Assembly (NCBI RefSeq): GCF_004331255.1
Contig: NZ_SJOF01000002.1
Coordinates: 186,001 to 250,000 of the forward strand
From: Acinetobacter sp. ANC 4173
GTDB lineage: Bacteria > Pseudomonadota > Gammaproteobacteria > Pseudomonadales > Moraxellaceae
DNA length: 64,000 bases
Reading direction: 5' to 3'
In this document: piece after piece, positions 11,203 through 20,091 of the stretch
Numbering within the stretch: position 1 is the first letter of the stretch
Layout: the number at the start of each line of letters is the position of its first letter
The notes under the pieces: generated by a model
What the model saw: only the letters and a program-made list of their open reading frames with translations
Database searches by the model: none
What the model was told of the DNA's origin: nothing
Translations under genes and position numbers: made by a program

Positions 11203-11212
11203 GGTATATACA
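11203..11212. promoter_or_regulatory. Possible HutC site upstream of hutC
   Basis: GGTATATACA, one base different from the TGTATATACA palindrome upstream of hutU, 59 bases from the hutC start. It is consistent with autorepression. A weaker match, so moderate confidence. Confidence 0.5.
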
Positions 11213-11412
11213 GATATAGTCAAGTTATCTATAAGTTCCACGCCCATAACTCTAGGTCGGCAGGATTTGATGGGAAAAACTGAAAAGAACCTTCTTTTAC
11301 AACTCCCATCCATACCCGTAAACCAGATTCACTTTAAAGTTTCGCTATGGCTGTTCAAAATTTATAAAACTGAAACAGAGTAAATCGGCTTATAAAAAAG
11401 TGCTTCAACCTT
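11213..11412. other. Intergenic region upstream of hutC
   Basis: This stretch holds no supported gene. An 81-codon plus-strand frame crosses it (from 11138) but begins inside hutC and shows no domain or ribosome binding site. The hutC promoter presumably lies at its left end. Confidence 0.35.
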
Positions 11413-11422
11413 AAAATAAATA

Positions 11423-11452
11423 AGGGACATTCACCATCTGACAAATGTCCCT
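11423..11452 (-). terminator. Rho-independent terminator of the TonB receptor gene
   Basis: Hairpin with perfect 9-base arms AGGGACATT and AATGTCCCT. Read leftward it is followed by a T-rich run. It lies 35 bases after the receptor stop. Confidence 0.75.
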
Positions 11453-11486
11453 CAACTAAGCAATTAAACAGCTAGAAAATATTAAA

Positions 11487-13664
11487 CTAGAAATTCACTG
11501 TCCATGAGAATTGTGCTGAACGCGGTGCACCTAAGAATAAGTAATCATCCCCAAAGAAACTCCCTGCATCACGCCAATATTTCTTGTTAAACAAATTATC
11601 AATATTTAAACGCAGCGTATTGTCATACCCATAAGCGCGGAAGTTATAAGCTGAACCAATATCGAACACAGTAAAACTTGGAACTTTGACCGTGCCTGCT
11701 TTGTTGGCATATTTGTCACTACTGTATTGCATACCTGCCAACAATCTCAAGCCATCCACTTGTGGCACAGCATATGAAACATGACTGGCAAAACGTAATT
11801 TTGGTACATTTTGTGTTTGATGCCCACTATATTCAGCCGCATCAATACCTTTAAGTTGTGAATCAATAAAAGCCATAGTTGATGAAATATCAAGGTTTGG
11901 GCTTAAGCGACCTTGTACACCCAGTTCTAGACCCAGATTATGCTGTTCACCATCTGTGACATAATCATAATTTGCATTGGTATACTGGTTATCTTGCTTG
12001 AGATCGAACAGTGCTGCGCTAAACAACAAGGCCTGCCATTGCTGTTTAATCCCCAATTCATACTGAGCAGAATATACAGGTGACAATGTTGCAAATGCAT
12101 TATTGGCAAACCATGGTGCCTGTCCACCATCACTTAAGCCTTTGGCATAAGAGGCATACACATGTGTATGCTCCCAAGGTTGATACATCACTGCGAATTG
12201 TGGCAAGAAACGATCTAAATTGGTCTCTCGAATATTACTCCCATCTGCGGCATAAGCATTTTCATCTAAATGCAGCAACTTACCGCCCAATAGAACAGAC
12301 CACGCTGTATTAAACTCAATCTGATCCAATACATTTAAGGCTGTTTGCTGACTATCAAGAGATTTATAGTGATTCCCCAAAGGAACATTTGAAGGGTTAT
12401 AAGTTTCACTATCTGTATAAATATTGCCTGAACCGACTTGCACATTGACTGCATCATACTGTGCATGACGCTTATAGGTCTGTGATAATTCTAAACTTAG
12501 ATTATGTTGCCATGTGCCCGTGTTAAACTTCCCATTTAGACCTGTTTTAAACTGGTTGGTGAGATAACTGTCATTCGGACTGCGGAACTCATAAATATCG
12601 TAATTACCCTGAGCATCAAAACTATTACCTAAACCAGAAATCTCGCACACGCTGCTATAGCACGCCCAAGGAAATGCCGAGTAATCATCCACCACGACAC
12701 GACTTTGTGAAGCAGCTAAATTTGCCGTCCAATTGTCATTAAATTGGTAGGTATATTTTAAACCAGCATTTAGACTTTCATTGGTAACAGGTTTGCCCCA
12801 GCTTTGATAACCCAGTAAACGATCCCAATTCACATTGGTTGGAAGAGCCGTTCCGCCCAGTAACTGGTAACCTGGAACTGAACGTTGGCGTTGACGTTGT
12901 GACTCAAGATCAAATTCCAATTTTGAACGATCTGACACTTTCCAGTCCAAAGCCAAAGAACCGAATACACGCTGACCATCAGCATGATCCACATAAGGGT
13001 GGATTTCTTCTTTTGCAAGATTAATTCGATAACCGAACTGCTGCTTCTCGCCGAACAAGCCACCTAGGTCTGTTGCGACACGATTGCCTCCATGACTGTC
13101 CCCTTCAATCGTTAAAGAGCGAACATTTTCAGGACGTTTCGTGACATAGTTGATTACACCACCAGGCGTTGACATACCACTTTGAATAGCGCTAATGCCC
13201 TTTAAAATTTCAACTTGTGCTTTATTTTCAAGGGCTACATTTTGTTGGCCACGCAGTAAATGACCATTCAGTAAATAGCTTGACCCTGCATTAAGCATAA
13301 AGCCACGCATCATAAAATTCGGATAGTAACCAATTGGTGCATAGCCATCCCCGACGGCTGCATCATTTTTCACGACATCCGTGAGTGTTTTAGCATGTTG
13401 GTCTGCAATAAGTTGTGCTGTAACTGTCGTCAGTGAAGCCGGTATTTCAGCCTGAGTTTGCTGTGTAAACCCCGTCAAATTCACCTGAGGCTGGTAATAG
13501 GCAGCCTGTGCTTTATCAGCGGTTACCGTGATTGTCGCAAGTTGTGCGGTTTCATTTTCATCTGCTGCATAAGCCATTCCTGAGCTTAGTCCTAGATATG
13601 AAAATGAACCAACCGCCAGTAATGCTTTTTGTAAATGAGAAAATGAAAATGGATACGTATTCAC
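11487..13664 (-). CDS. TonB-dependent siderophore receptor
   Basis: Outer-membrane receptor of 725 residues. A signal peptide ends near AYA-ADEN (about residue 34). TonB-box-like ATITVTADK follows, then a plug with EILKGISAIQSGMSTPGGVINYVTKRP. The barrel ends in the terminal aromatic pattern SWTVNF, so the gene is complete. It belongs to the FhuE/FpvA-like siderophore group but is not close to the other two full receptors in the window. The start is GTG at 13664, with AGG 9 bases upstream. It stands alone between hutC and the aromatic module; I see no good Fur box upstream. The ligand is unknown. Confidence 0.9.
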   Translation of the reverse strand: MNTYPFSFSHLQKALLAVGSFSYLGLSSGMAYAADENETAQLATITVTADKAQAAYYQPQVNLTGFTQQTQAEIPASLTTVTAQLIADQHAKTLTDVVKNDAAVGDGYAPIGYYPNFMMRGFMLNAGSSYLLNGHLLRGQQNVALENKAQVEILKGISAIQSGMSTPGGVINYVTKRPENVRSLTIEGDSHGGNRVATDLGGLFGEKQQFGYRINLAKEEIHPYVDHADGQRVFGSLALDWKVSDRSKLEFDLESQRQRQRSVPGYQLLGGTALPTNVNWDRLLGYQSWGKPVTNESLNAGLKYTYQFNDNWTANLAASQSRVVVDDYSAFPWACYSSVCEISGLGNSFDAQGNYDIYEFRSPNDSYLTNQFKTGLNGKFNTGTWQHNLSLELSQTYKRHAQYDAVNVQVGSGNIYTDSETYNPSNVPLGNHYKSLDSQQTALNVLDQIEFNTAWSVLLGGKLLHLDENAYAADGSNIRETNLDRFLPQFAVMYQPWEHTHVYASYAKGLSDGGQAPWFANNAFATLSPVYSAQYELGIKQQWQALLFSAALFDLKQDNQYTNANYDYVTDGEQHNLGLELGVQGRLSPNLDISSTMAFIDSQLKGIDAAEYSGHQTQNVPKLRFASHVSYAVPQVDGLRLLAGMQYSSDKYANKAGTVKVPSFTVFDIGSAYNFRAYGYDNTLRLNIDNLFNKKYWRDAGSFFGDDYLFLGAPRSAQFSWTVNF

Positions 13665-13951
13665 AGTCGTTGCCTAACCCCAAAAGATAATCTTACAGCA
13701 TGAATTTTGCGGGATGAGTATTCACAATTTTCACGTATAGAACAATGCTTTTCTCAGACTTATTTCTAGTTTTGTACGAAATAATCTTCATGAAAAGGTA
13801 AACTAAATAAATACTGAGAAGCAAGTATCCAAAGATCCATTTTTAAAGACTTGAAGATAGGAAAATCGCTCAAACATTCGAGCGAATTCAGTTCAAAAAT
13901 GCACCCGAATAAGCTTTATGATTTTTAGATATTATGATGAAGCAATATGCA

Positions 13952-14845
13952 CTATAAGCGCTGAAACACATTTTGAATGGTCTGTATAAACCATGCTCGC
14001 GCTTCTAAATCATCGTGATGGTTATACCAATTTACACTGACATTAAACGGTTTCACTGTAAAAGGTAATTCAAAAACATTCACCTCACTGTTTCGCTCAT
14101 AAACTTTGGCAGCTCGCGAAGGCAAAGTGACTAAAAGTTCTGAGCTGGTCACAACATCTTGTAAAACGCTAAAATGAGGGAGTTCTAGCATGATATTTCT
14201 TTTTAATCCCAGCTCTTTCAGCTTTTGATCAATTTCAATATGCCCCGTTGAGGATTTAATCGCCGCATGTTTTTCTTGTAAATATTGCTGCAAACTCACT
14301 TGATTCTGTACACGTGGATGATGCTTATGCGCTATACACATATAGCGTTCTTCAAATAAATTTCGTGATTCGATTTTTGGCATCACGGTATAGCTACTAT
14401 TAAATACCGCGACATCTAAAAACCCCTCAACCAACCACTCTTCAACTTTATTGGATTGAATTTCTTCAATTTCAATCTTCATAAACGGTGCATGTTTTGA
14501 AAGAAATTGAATCAGTGAAGGGAGTAAACAGATTTCACCCAAATCGGATAAACCTAAACGAAAAACTCGTTGCGAAGTTTGAGGATTAAACTCTTGTGAA
14601 GCCGTAATGGCTTTTTCAATCTCAGAAATAGATTGTCTGAAACTTGGATATAAACTTTGGGCTAACTTGGTTGGTTTCACCCCAAATTTATCTCTTTCGA
14701 ATAAAGGATCATTCAAAAATTTTCGAAGCCGATTTAAATTATATGTGACCGACGGTTGACTTAAGTTTAAGCGTTCCGCGGCATGACTAATATTCTTGGT
14801 TTCATAAATAATAATAAAAACTTTAATCAGACTCAGATCAATCAA
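13952..14845 (-). CDS. LysR-family transcriptional regulator of the aromatic module
   Basis: LysR-type regulator of 297 residues. The N-terminal winged helix (about 1-62) has the signature AAERLNLSQPSVTYNLNRLR. The effector domain follows, with DVAVFNSSY in its first subdomain. Similar regulators (NahR/SalR type) activate salicylate and naphthalene genes on binding the aromatic. This one lies downstream of the hydroxylase and transporter genes on the same strand, 50 bases after the transporter, so it is probably co-transcribed and not divergent. The start seems to be TTG at 14845 with GGAAG 7 bases before it; no suitable ATG exists. Confidence 0.88.
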   Translation of the reverse strand: MIDLSLIKVFIIIYETKNISHAAERLNLSQPSVTYNLNRLRKFLNDPLFERDKFGVKPTKLAQSLYPSFRQSISEIEKAITASQEFNPQTSQRVFRLGLSDLGEICLLPSLIQFLSKHAPFMKIEIEEIQSNKVEEWLVEGFLDVAVFNSSYTVMPKIESRNLFEERYMCIAHKHHPRVQNQVSLQQYLQEKHAAIKSSTGHIEIDQKLKELGLKRNIMLELPHFSVLQDVVTSSELLVTLPSRAAKVYERNSEVNVFELPFTVKPFNVSVNWYNHHDDLEARAWFIQTIQNVFQRL

Positions 14846-14895
14846 TTTATATCTTCCATAAAATTAGGGAGACTCAATCGCCTCCCTATGTCCCT

Positions 14896-16248
14896 TTAGG
14901 CTTGCACCACTTTTGCTTCTAATTTTGTTTTTTTCAATCGTAAATGAATGGTAGAAACACTCATCACAGCAAGAATACAAGGTATTGCCAGTGCAATAAA
15001 ATTATAATTAATCGGTAAACTCAGGCTCAGCAACCAACCACATAATATTGGTCCTAAAATTGCACCCAGTCGACCCACACCCAATGCCATGCCTAAACCC
15101 GTTGCACGAATATTGGATGAATAGAATTGCGACATATAAGCCAATAATAAAATTTGTCCCCCGATTGAAGCTGCCCCTGCCACGGCTATACAAAGATACA
15201 AGATCACCATTGGTAAACTATAGCTCAGTAAAAATAATGCGATGGCTCCACTTAAGAATAAGCAACAGAGTACCTTCGCCAAATTGAAACGGTCTGCTAA
15301 AAAGCCACCACAGATTGCACCCAACATCCCGCCAATATTCAGTGCCAGTAAAAATACCAAACTGGTTGATAAATCATAACCTGCTTCTACCATCAATTTT
15401 GGTAACCAGTTACCTAAGGCATACACCAAAACCAAAGCCATAAACACACTGCCCCAGAACAGCAACGTAATCGGTCCACGATCCTCGCCAAATAAATCTT
15501 TGACAGGCGTTTTAGAAGAAACTTGGTTATTCTGATGCAGACTAATTTCGGTTTGTGTTGTATATGTCACGGTGTCATCAATCTGCTTCAGGATAGCAGC
15601 AGCTTTTTCAGTTTTCTTTTGACGTACCAAGTAATCAATCGACTCAGGCAGTAACAGCCAAATTACAGGGACTAATAAAAGCGGAATTCCTCCTAGAATA
15701 AACATGATTTTCCAGCCAAATTGTGGCACCAACCACATGCCCAATAATGCCGAACACATCCCACCTACTGCATAACCACTAAACATCAATGAAACCAAGG
15801 TAGCACGTAGTTTCTTCGGAGTATATTCAGTCATTAAAGCGATCACATTGGGCATCACACCACCCAAACCTAAGCCAGCCAAAAAGCGGAAAACACCAAA
15901 GTTCTGAGGATTGGTTGCATAGCCACACAGCAAAGTAAAACTACTGAATAAACAAATACATAAAACAATCAGTTTTTTACGGCTAAAACCATAACCTTCT
16001 AATTTATCACTCAGGCTACCAAAGATGATAGCACCGAACATCATGCCAAAAAGCGCAATACTGCCTAGAAAACCTGCAGTAATGCTATTAATTTGCCATT
16101 CCGCCATCAGCTTGGGGAGAGCTACCCCATAAATCACCAAATCATATCCATCAAAGATAATGATCAGCGCACTGAGTAAAATCACGCGCCAATGAATGGC
16201 TTTTAATTGAGCATGATCGATGATTTCATTTGCATTAATTTTTTGCAT
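14896..16248 (-). CDS. Aromatic acid:H+ symporter (MFS, AAHS family)
   Basis: Inner-membrane transporter of 450 residues with 12 predicted helices. The first helix carries the AAHS hallmark FDGYDLVIYGVALP; its acidic residues are essential in PcaK and BenK. The inter-helix motif GSLSDKLEGYGFSRKK follows helix 2, and LLPESIDYL lies in the central loop. The family imports 4-hydroxybenzoate, benzoate, gentisate or similar acids. With a salicylate-hydroxylase-like enzyme 50 bases upstream, salicylate or a hydroxybenzoate is the likely substrate, by inference. A strong GGGAGG lies 6 bases before the ATG. Confidence 0.88.
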   Translation of the reverse strand: MQKINANEIIDHAQLKAIHWRVILLSALIIIFDGYDLVIYGVALPKLMAEWQINSITAGFLGSIALFGMMFGAIIFGSLSDKLEGYGFSRKKLIVLCICLFSSFTLLCGYATNPQNFGVFRFLAGLGLGGVMPNVIALMTEYTPKKLRATLVSLMFSGYAVGGMCSALLGMWLVPQFGWKIMFILGGIPLLLVPVIWLLLPESIDYLVRQKKTEKAAAILKQIDDTVTYTTQTEISLHQNNQVSSKTPVKDLFGEDRGPITLLFWGSVFMALVLVYALGNWLPKLMVEAGYDLSTSLVFLLALNIGGMLGAICGGFLADRFNLAKVLCCLFLSGAIALFLLSYSLPMVILYLCIAVAGAASIGGQILLLAYMSQFYSSNIRATGLGMALGVGRLGAILGPILCGWLLSLSLPINYNFIALAIPCILAVMSVSTIHLRLKKTKLEAKVVQA

Positions 16249-16298
16249 GGTAGACCTCCCTGGTCTTTATATTCTGTGCAAATTTATATTTTTGGGGC

Positions 16299-17588
16299 TT
16301 AACCAGCCAGCTTTAGACCTTGCTCTATCTCCAATGTTAAAGTCGCATTTGCATTCTCAATATCTTGTTCCAGTGAATGTTGCCATAACCAGTCAAAACG
16401 GTGCGCCAAATGTAGTCCGACATCCTCAAAACTTGGATAATTTTTAGAATAAAGCTCATAAATCTCTCCCGATTCCTGCGAGGTATATTGAACTTTTACC
16501 GCCCGATCCAAGCGAATTTCTTCATAAATTTTAGAGACTGATGTTAAGTTTTTGATACTTAACTGTGGATGTGCCAATAAGTTTGCCAATATCAATGCAT
16601 CTTCCAAACCTTGCCCTGCCCCTGCCCCTTGATGAGGTAACATGGCATGTGCAGCATCACCGATTAAAATGACATTTTGAGTTTTATTTTGATACGTGGT
16701 TAATGGCGCAATTTGATGTAAAGCCCAAATGGTTGGACGGTCAATCAAATTCAGCAATGCCTGACAACTACGACTCCAATCTGCAAAGTCAGCCAACATG
16801 TCCTGTTTAGACACTGCTTGAGTCCATGCTGTATTGGCTGGGAGTGTGGTTTGAGTTCGGTCTGACTTGAATGCAACAATATTAATTTCAGCCCCTTGCC
16901 GAATGGGGAAAGTCAAAATATGTTTATCCTTTCCTAAAAACATTTGTGGAACATTTGCCAGTTCCGAATCGTTTCCTAATGCCTGTATCGCGTGCTGAAA
17001 ATCTTCAAACTTGATGATCCCTCGATATGCCCATGTCCCTGAAAATTCAGGGTTTACCTGTGGTAACTGGTGCGAATCCAACACATGATTCCGCACCGCT
17101 GAATGAATTCCATCACAGCCTATCAAATAATCACATTCAACTAATTCACCATCCATCAGTTGAATCGCAACACGGTCATTCGTTGCGGTAACCTCTTGAA
17201 CCCGTTTATTGAAATGTACGTTTTGCTGTGGCACCAAGGGAATTAAACTTTCAAGAAAATCGGCACGATGCACCGAAGATTGTCCCACATCTTTCGCAAC
17301 CGAACTGGATAAGTATTCATCGGTATAACCGTTTCGCCATTGAAACCAAATGTCGGTAAAAGGCGCTTTGACTTTATCTGCAATCTGTTCATATTCATTG
17401 GCTAGACCCAAGAGTTGAATCGCTTTAACCGCATTGGCACCAAAGGAAATTCCCGCTCCAATTTCAGAAAACTGTGCCGCTGCTTCATATAAATGCACAT
17501 CTAAATTCGGATTTTTAACCAATTGGGTCATCAGGGCTAAACCTGCAATTCCACCACCAATCACAGCAACTTTTATCTTCTTGTCCAT
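16299..17588 (-). CDS. FAD-dependent aromatic-ring hydroxylase (salicylate hydroxylase-like)
   Basis: Flavoprotein monooxygenase of 429 residues that would hydroxylate an aromatic acid with NAD(P)H and O2. The N-terminal Rossmann motif is VAVIGGGIAGLA. The DG motif is YLIGCDGIHSAVRNHV. The GD motif is ILIGDAAHAMLPHQGAGAGQGLEDA. These and the length fit NahG/SalA salicylate 1-hydroxylase, which makes catechol; 3-hydroxybenzoate 6-hydroxylase is an alternative. I prefer the ATG at 17588: the ATG at 17597 directly abuts the AAGGA Shine-Dalgarno, whereas the second has a 9-base spacing. It is first in an operon with the AAHS symporter and LysR regulator. Confidence 0.85.
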   Translation of the reverse strand: MDKKIKVAVIGGGIAGLALMTQLVKNPNLDVHLYEAAAQFSEIGAGISFGANAVKAIQLLGLANEYEQIADKVKAPFTDIWFQWRNGYTDEYLSSSVAKDVGQSSVHRADFLESLIPLVPQQNVHFNKRVQEVTATNDRVAIQLMDGELVECDYLIGCDGIHSAVRNHVLDSHQLPQVNPEFSGTWAYRGIIKFEDFQHAIQALGNDSELANVPQMFLGKDKHILTFPIRQGAEINIVAFKSDRTQTTLPANTAWTQAVSKQDMLADFADWSRSCQALLNLIDRPTIWALHQIAPLTTYQNKTQNVILIGDAAHAMLPHQGAGAGQGLEDALILANLLAHPQLSIKNLTSVSKIYEEIRLDRAVKVQYTSQESGEIYELYSKNYPSFEDVGLHLAHRFDWLWQHSLEQDIENANATLTLEIEQGLKLAG

Positions 17589-17752
17589 TTTTAGCATTCC
17601 TTACTAAATTGCTTAGATTTCTATCATTGGTTATTTTTTAAGATTAATCCAATTTATATTTTTTAATTCACACTATCTATTTTTTTGATATTTTAGCGTT
17701 ACTTATTATTTGAACTGTTTCGAAATAACCTTATATTTTTATAATTCCTCAG

Positions 17753-17784
17753 ACATTAAAAGCCCCTTTCAGGTCTTTTAATGT
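17753..17784 (-). terminator. Terminator downstream of the TonB receptor remnant
   Basis: Hairpin with 10-base arms ACATTAAAAG and CTTTTAATGT, 15 bases beyond the remnant's stop. It is probably left from when the gene was intact. Confidence 0.55.
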
Positions 17785-17799
17785 GATAAAAATTAGGCT

Positions 17800-18261
17800 T
17801 TAAAACTTGTAATTCATACTCAAAGTTACATTGCGGGGTTCGCCCCAAGCCATTGCACTTGCACCAATCCCTTCATAATATTTTTTATCAAAAATATTAT
17901 TCACATTCACTTGAGTACTAAAGTTTGAATCAAACTTATAACCGAGCATTGCATTGGCAAGATATAAATCGCCTCGGTCAATACGCGTAGCACCTGTCCC
18001 TGTATAAATCTTACTGAGATAGTTCAAACCTCCACCTGCATACCACGCTTCATTTTTATACTTCACAAATATATCTGCTGTCGTACGTGAATTGGTCGGG
18101 TTGTCGTCATTGCCTTTGGCATCTTTGGCGCTAAAGTTAGCAACACCAAAGCTCAGCCCCCAATTATCATTGATTTCACCATCCAGATTTAATTCAACGC
18201 CTTTACTCACCACACCATCTGTAGCGTAATAAGCATTTTCAGACAATCCATCAAATTTAAG
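17800..18261 (-). pseudogene. C-terminal remnant of a TonB-dependent siderophore receptor
   Basis: About 150 codons that encode only the end of a receptor barrel. They run from GLSENAYYATDGVVSKG to the terminal NVTLSMNYKF. More than three quarters of a normal receptor, including signal peptide and plug, is absent. No ATG is available; a TTG at 18246 could start a 148-residue frame, but such a fragment could not form a receptor. The homologous sequence ends at a CTTAAATTT that recurs 33 bases further upstream, marking the likely deletion junction. Immediately beyond lies the operator of the sugar-acid dehydrogenase gene, so the deletion may have brought the two together. Confidence 0.85.
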
Positions 18262-18294
18262 GGGGAATAGATTTCTATTCGCTAGAAATTTAAG
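18253..18294. repeat. 9-base direct repeat flanking a small dyad at the remnant junction
   Basis: AAATTTAAG occurs at 18253-18261 and 18286-18294. Between them is GAATAGATTTCTATTC (18266-18281), a perfect dyad with 7-base arms. The arrangement could be a target-site duplication around excision debris, or a slipped-strand deletion scar. Confidence 0.6.
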
Positions 18295-18303
18295 CTTAGC
18301 AAA

Positions 18304-18326
18304 GATATGATGTCATACATCATATC
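18304..18326. promoter_or_regulatory. Palindromic operator upstream of the 2-hydroxyacid dehydrogenase
   Basis: GATATGATG and CATCATATC form 9-base arms around TCATA, a complete dyad. The half-site ATATGATGT recurs upstream of gudD, kdgD and the permease gene. It is the best match in the set and the probable binding site of the FadR-type regulator encoded at 19378-20091. Confidence 0.7.
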
Positions 18327-18343
18327 TTATTCATCTCTTGATT

Positions 18344-19300
18344 ATGTCTGCAATAAAAGTAACCTGTACTGAAAAATACGTCTTGATTGATCAACAGTTT
18401 CAATTTGACTTCCCTGTGAAATACACCGAATTCCAACAACTTGACCAAGACCAGTTTCAAACACAAGTCCATGACCAAGATGTCATTATTATTAGTGACT
18501 TAAATGTGAATGAACAGGTCTTAGCCAATAATCCAAACCTGAAACTGTTGGCGATCTGCTCTACTGGATTTGACCATGTCAATCTGCCCCTGTTAAAACA
18601 ACATGGCGTTCAAGTCTGCAATATTCGTGGTCAAGCCAGTGATGCGGTTTCAGAACATGCATTTACCCTCATGATTAATCTAATTAAAAACTTTAATCAG
18701 CAAACTGAAGGTGTGAAACAAGGTCGATGGTCTAACGGTGGTAACTCATTTCTTCTTGCAGCACCGATGGGTGAGCTAAAGAACAAAACCCTAACCATTA
18801 TGGGGAAAGGAAGAATTGGTTTATCTCTTGCGCAAAAAGCAGAAGCCTTTGGTATGAAGGTCATTTTTAGTGAACGTAAAAATACCGTCGAATGCCGTGA
18901 TGGTTATGTACCGTTTGAGCAAGCCGTACAACAGGCTGATATTTTGTCTTTACACTGCGCACTGAATGCGGAAACCCAACACTTGATGGATGCTTCTGTA
19001 TTTAACTTAATGAAGGACAACAGCATCCTGATTAATGTTGGACGTGGTGCTTTAGTGCATGATGCCGACCTCGTTACAGCCATTGACAGCAAGAAAATTG
19101 CGGGCTTTGGTACCGATGTCCTAAATCAGGAACCCCCTGCCGATAATCATCCATTGCTTCAGTTACAACGTCGCCATGACAATGTCTTAATTACAGGCCA
19201 TATTGCATGGGGAACCAATGAAGCACAGCAGCGTTTGTTTGCAATTTTAGAAAGCAATATCAATCAAAACATCCAAGGCAATCCACAAAACCTTCTCTAA
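18344..19300 (+). CDS. D-2-hydroxyacid dehydrogenase (glycerate/hydroxypyruvate reductase-like)
   Basis: NAD(P)-dependent oxidoreductase of 318 residues. The nucleotide-binding GKGRIG is at 154-159, followed by FSERK, where a non-acidic residue after the second strand leaves NADP possible. The catalytic triad is seen as Arg234 (NVGRGAL), Glu263 (NQEPP) and His286 (GHIAWG). It most resembles glycerate dehydrogenase or hydroxypyruvate reductase. I chose the ATG at 18344 over the in-frame TTG at 18338. There is no Shine-Dalgarno, and the operator ends only 17 bases before the ATG, so the mRNA leader must be very short or absent. The shared operator ties it to glucarate/galactarate use, but none of the known steps needs it. 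Confidence 0.85.
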   Translation: MSAIKVTCTEKYVLIDQQFQFDFPVKYTEFQQLDQDQFQTQVHDQDVIIISDLNVNEQVLANNPNLKLLAICSTGFDHVNLPLLKQHGVQVCNIRGQASDAVSEHAFTLMINLIKNFNQQTEGVKQGRWSNGGNSFLLAAPMGELKNKTLTIMGKGRIGLSLAQKAEAFGMKVIFSERKNTVECRDGYVPFEQAVQQADILSLHCALNAETQHLMDASVFNLMKDNSILINVGRGALVHDADLVTAIDSKKIAGFGTDVLNQEPPADNHPLLQLQRRHDNVLITGHIAWGTNEAQQRLFAILESNINQNIQGNPQNLL

Positions 19301-19302
19301 GA

Positions 19303-19339
19303 AAAAAGCAGAGCCATCACTGGGATGGCTCTGCTTTTT
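19303..19339. terminator. Bidirectional terminator between the dehydrogenase and regulator genes
   Basis: Perfect 16-base stem (AAAAAGCAGAGCCATC and its complement) with a 5-base loop. It has A-runs on one side and T-runs on the other, between two converging genes. Confidence 0.92.
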
Positions 19340-19377
19340 AAATCACAACAATAACTTGATGGACTGACAACCCAATC

Positions 19378-20091
19378 TTATTGCTTAAATTTTTTAATAC
19401 TTTTGGATAAATGCGCACGCATCATTTGGCGCGCCAATAGTCCATCCTGGTCCACAATTGCATTGAAGATGTTCACATGATCATGATGTACTGTTTTTAA
19501 GTAGTCTTCACGATTGACAGGGCTTTGTTCAATTGATTTTACCCGCGCGCGTGGAATAATTTTTTCACCTAAATACTTCAGAAAATCGACAAAATATTGA
19601 TTTTCCGATGCCTCGGCAATTGCGATATGAAAGTCATAATCAGCCTTTACCGTACCGTCATTTACATCAGAAGAAATATGTTGTTCAAAAGCATCCAGTG
19701 CCGCTTTCATTTTATCAATATGCACTTTTTTACGACGCTCTGAAGCCAGAAATACCGCTTCAGACTCCAAACTAATTCGTAGTTCCAACAAGGCAACAAT
19801 GTCATTAATGGTTTCTAAACTGGCATTCGAAAGTAGAAAGTTTTGCTCTGTGTTCTGCTCTTTAACAAAGGTACCAATACCATGACGTGTTTCGACATAA
19901 CCTAAAGAACGTAATTCAGTAATCGCCTCACGAATCACCGAGCGACTCACTTCAAACTGTTCAATAAGTTCTAGTTCTGTCGGAATTTTTTCTCCAACCT
20001 GAAAATCCCCTGACTGAATTTTTTCGATCAATTGCTCTACAATGATTTGGCTTAATTTTTTTGCAGATCTAGATTTAATCGCACTAGACAT
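19378..20091 (-). CDS. FadR-subfamily GntR regulator of the sugar-acid genes
   Basis: Transcription factor of 237 residues. The winged helix (about 8-80) has GEKIPTELELIEQFEVSRSVIREAI. A C-terminal all-helical FCD ligand domain follows, with the metal-site pattern DYDFHIAIAEAS and a later HHDHVNIFNAI. FCD regulators usually respond to small hydroxy or sugar acids and bind TNGTNNNACNA-like dyads. Lying inside the glucarate/galactarate cluster, it is the obvious candidate to bind the ATATGATGT sites. There is no matching site directly upstream of this gene, so autoregulation is not evident. Confidence 0.88.
   Translation of the reverse strand: MSSAIKSRSAKKLSQIIVEQLIEKIQSGDFQVGEKIPTELELIEQFEVSRSVIREAITELRSLGYVETRHGIGTFVKEQNTEQNFLLSNASLETINDIVALLELRISLESEAVFLASERRKKVHIDKMKAALDAFEQHISSDVNDGTVKADYDFHIAIAEASENQYFVDFLKYLGEKIIPRARVKSIEQSPVNREDYLKTVHHDHVNIFNAIVDQDGLLARQMMRAHLSKSIKKFKQ

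Noticed and set aside
13665..13951. Fur box upstream of the TonB receptor at 11487-13664
   Set aside because: No stretch agrees well enough with the 19-base consensus.
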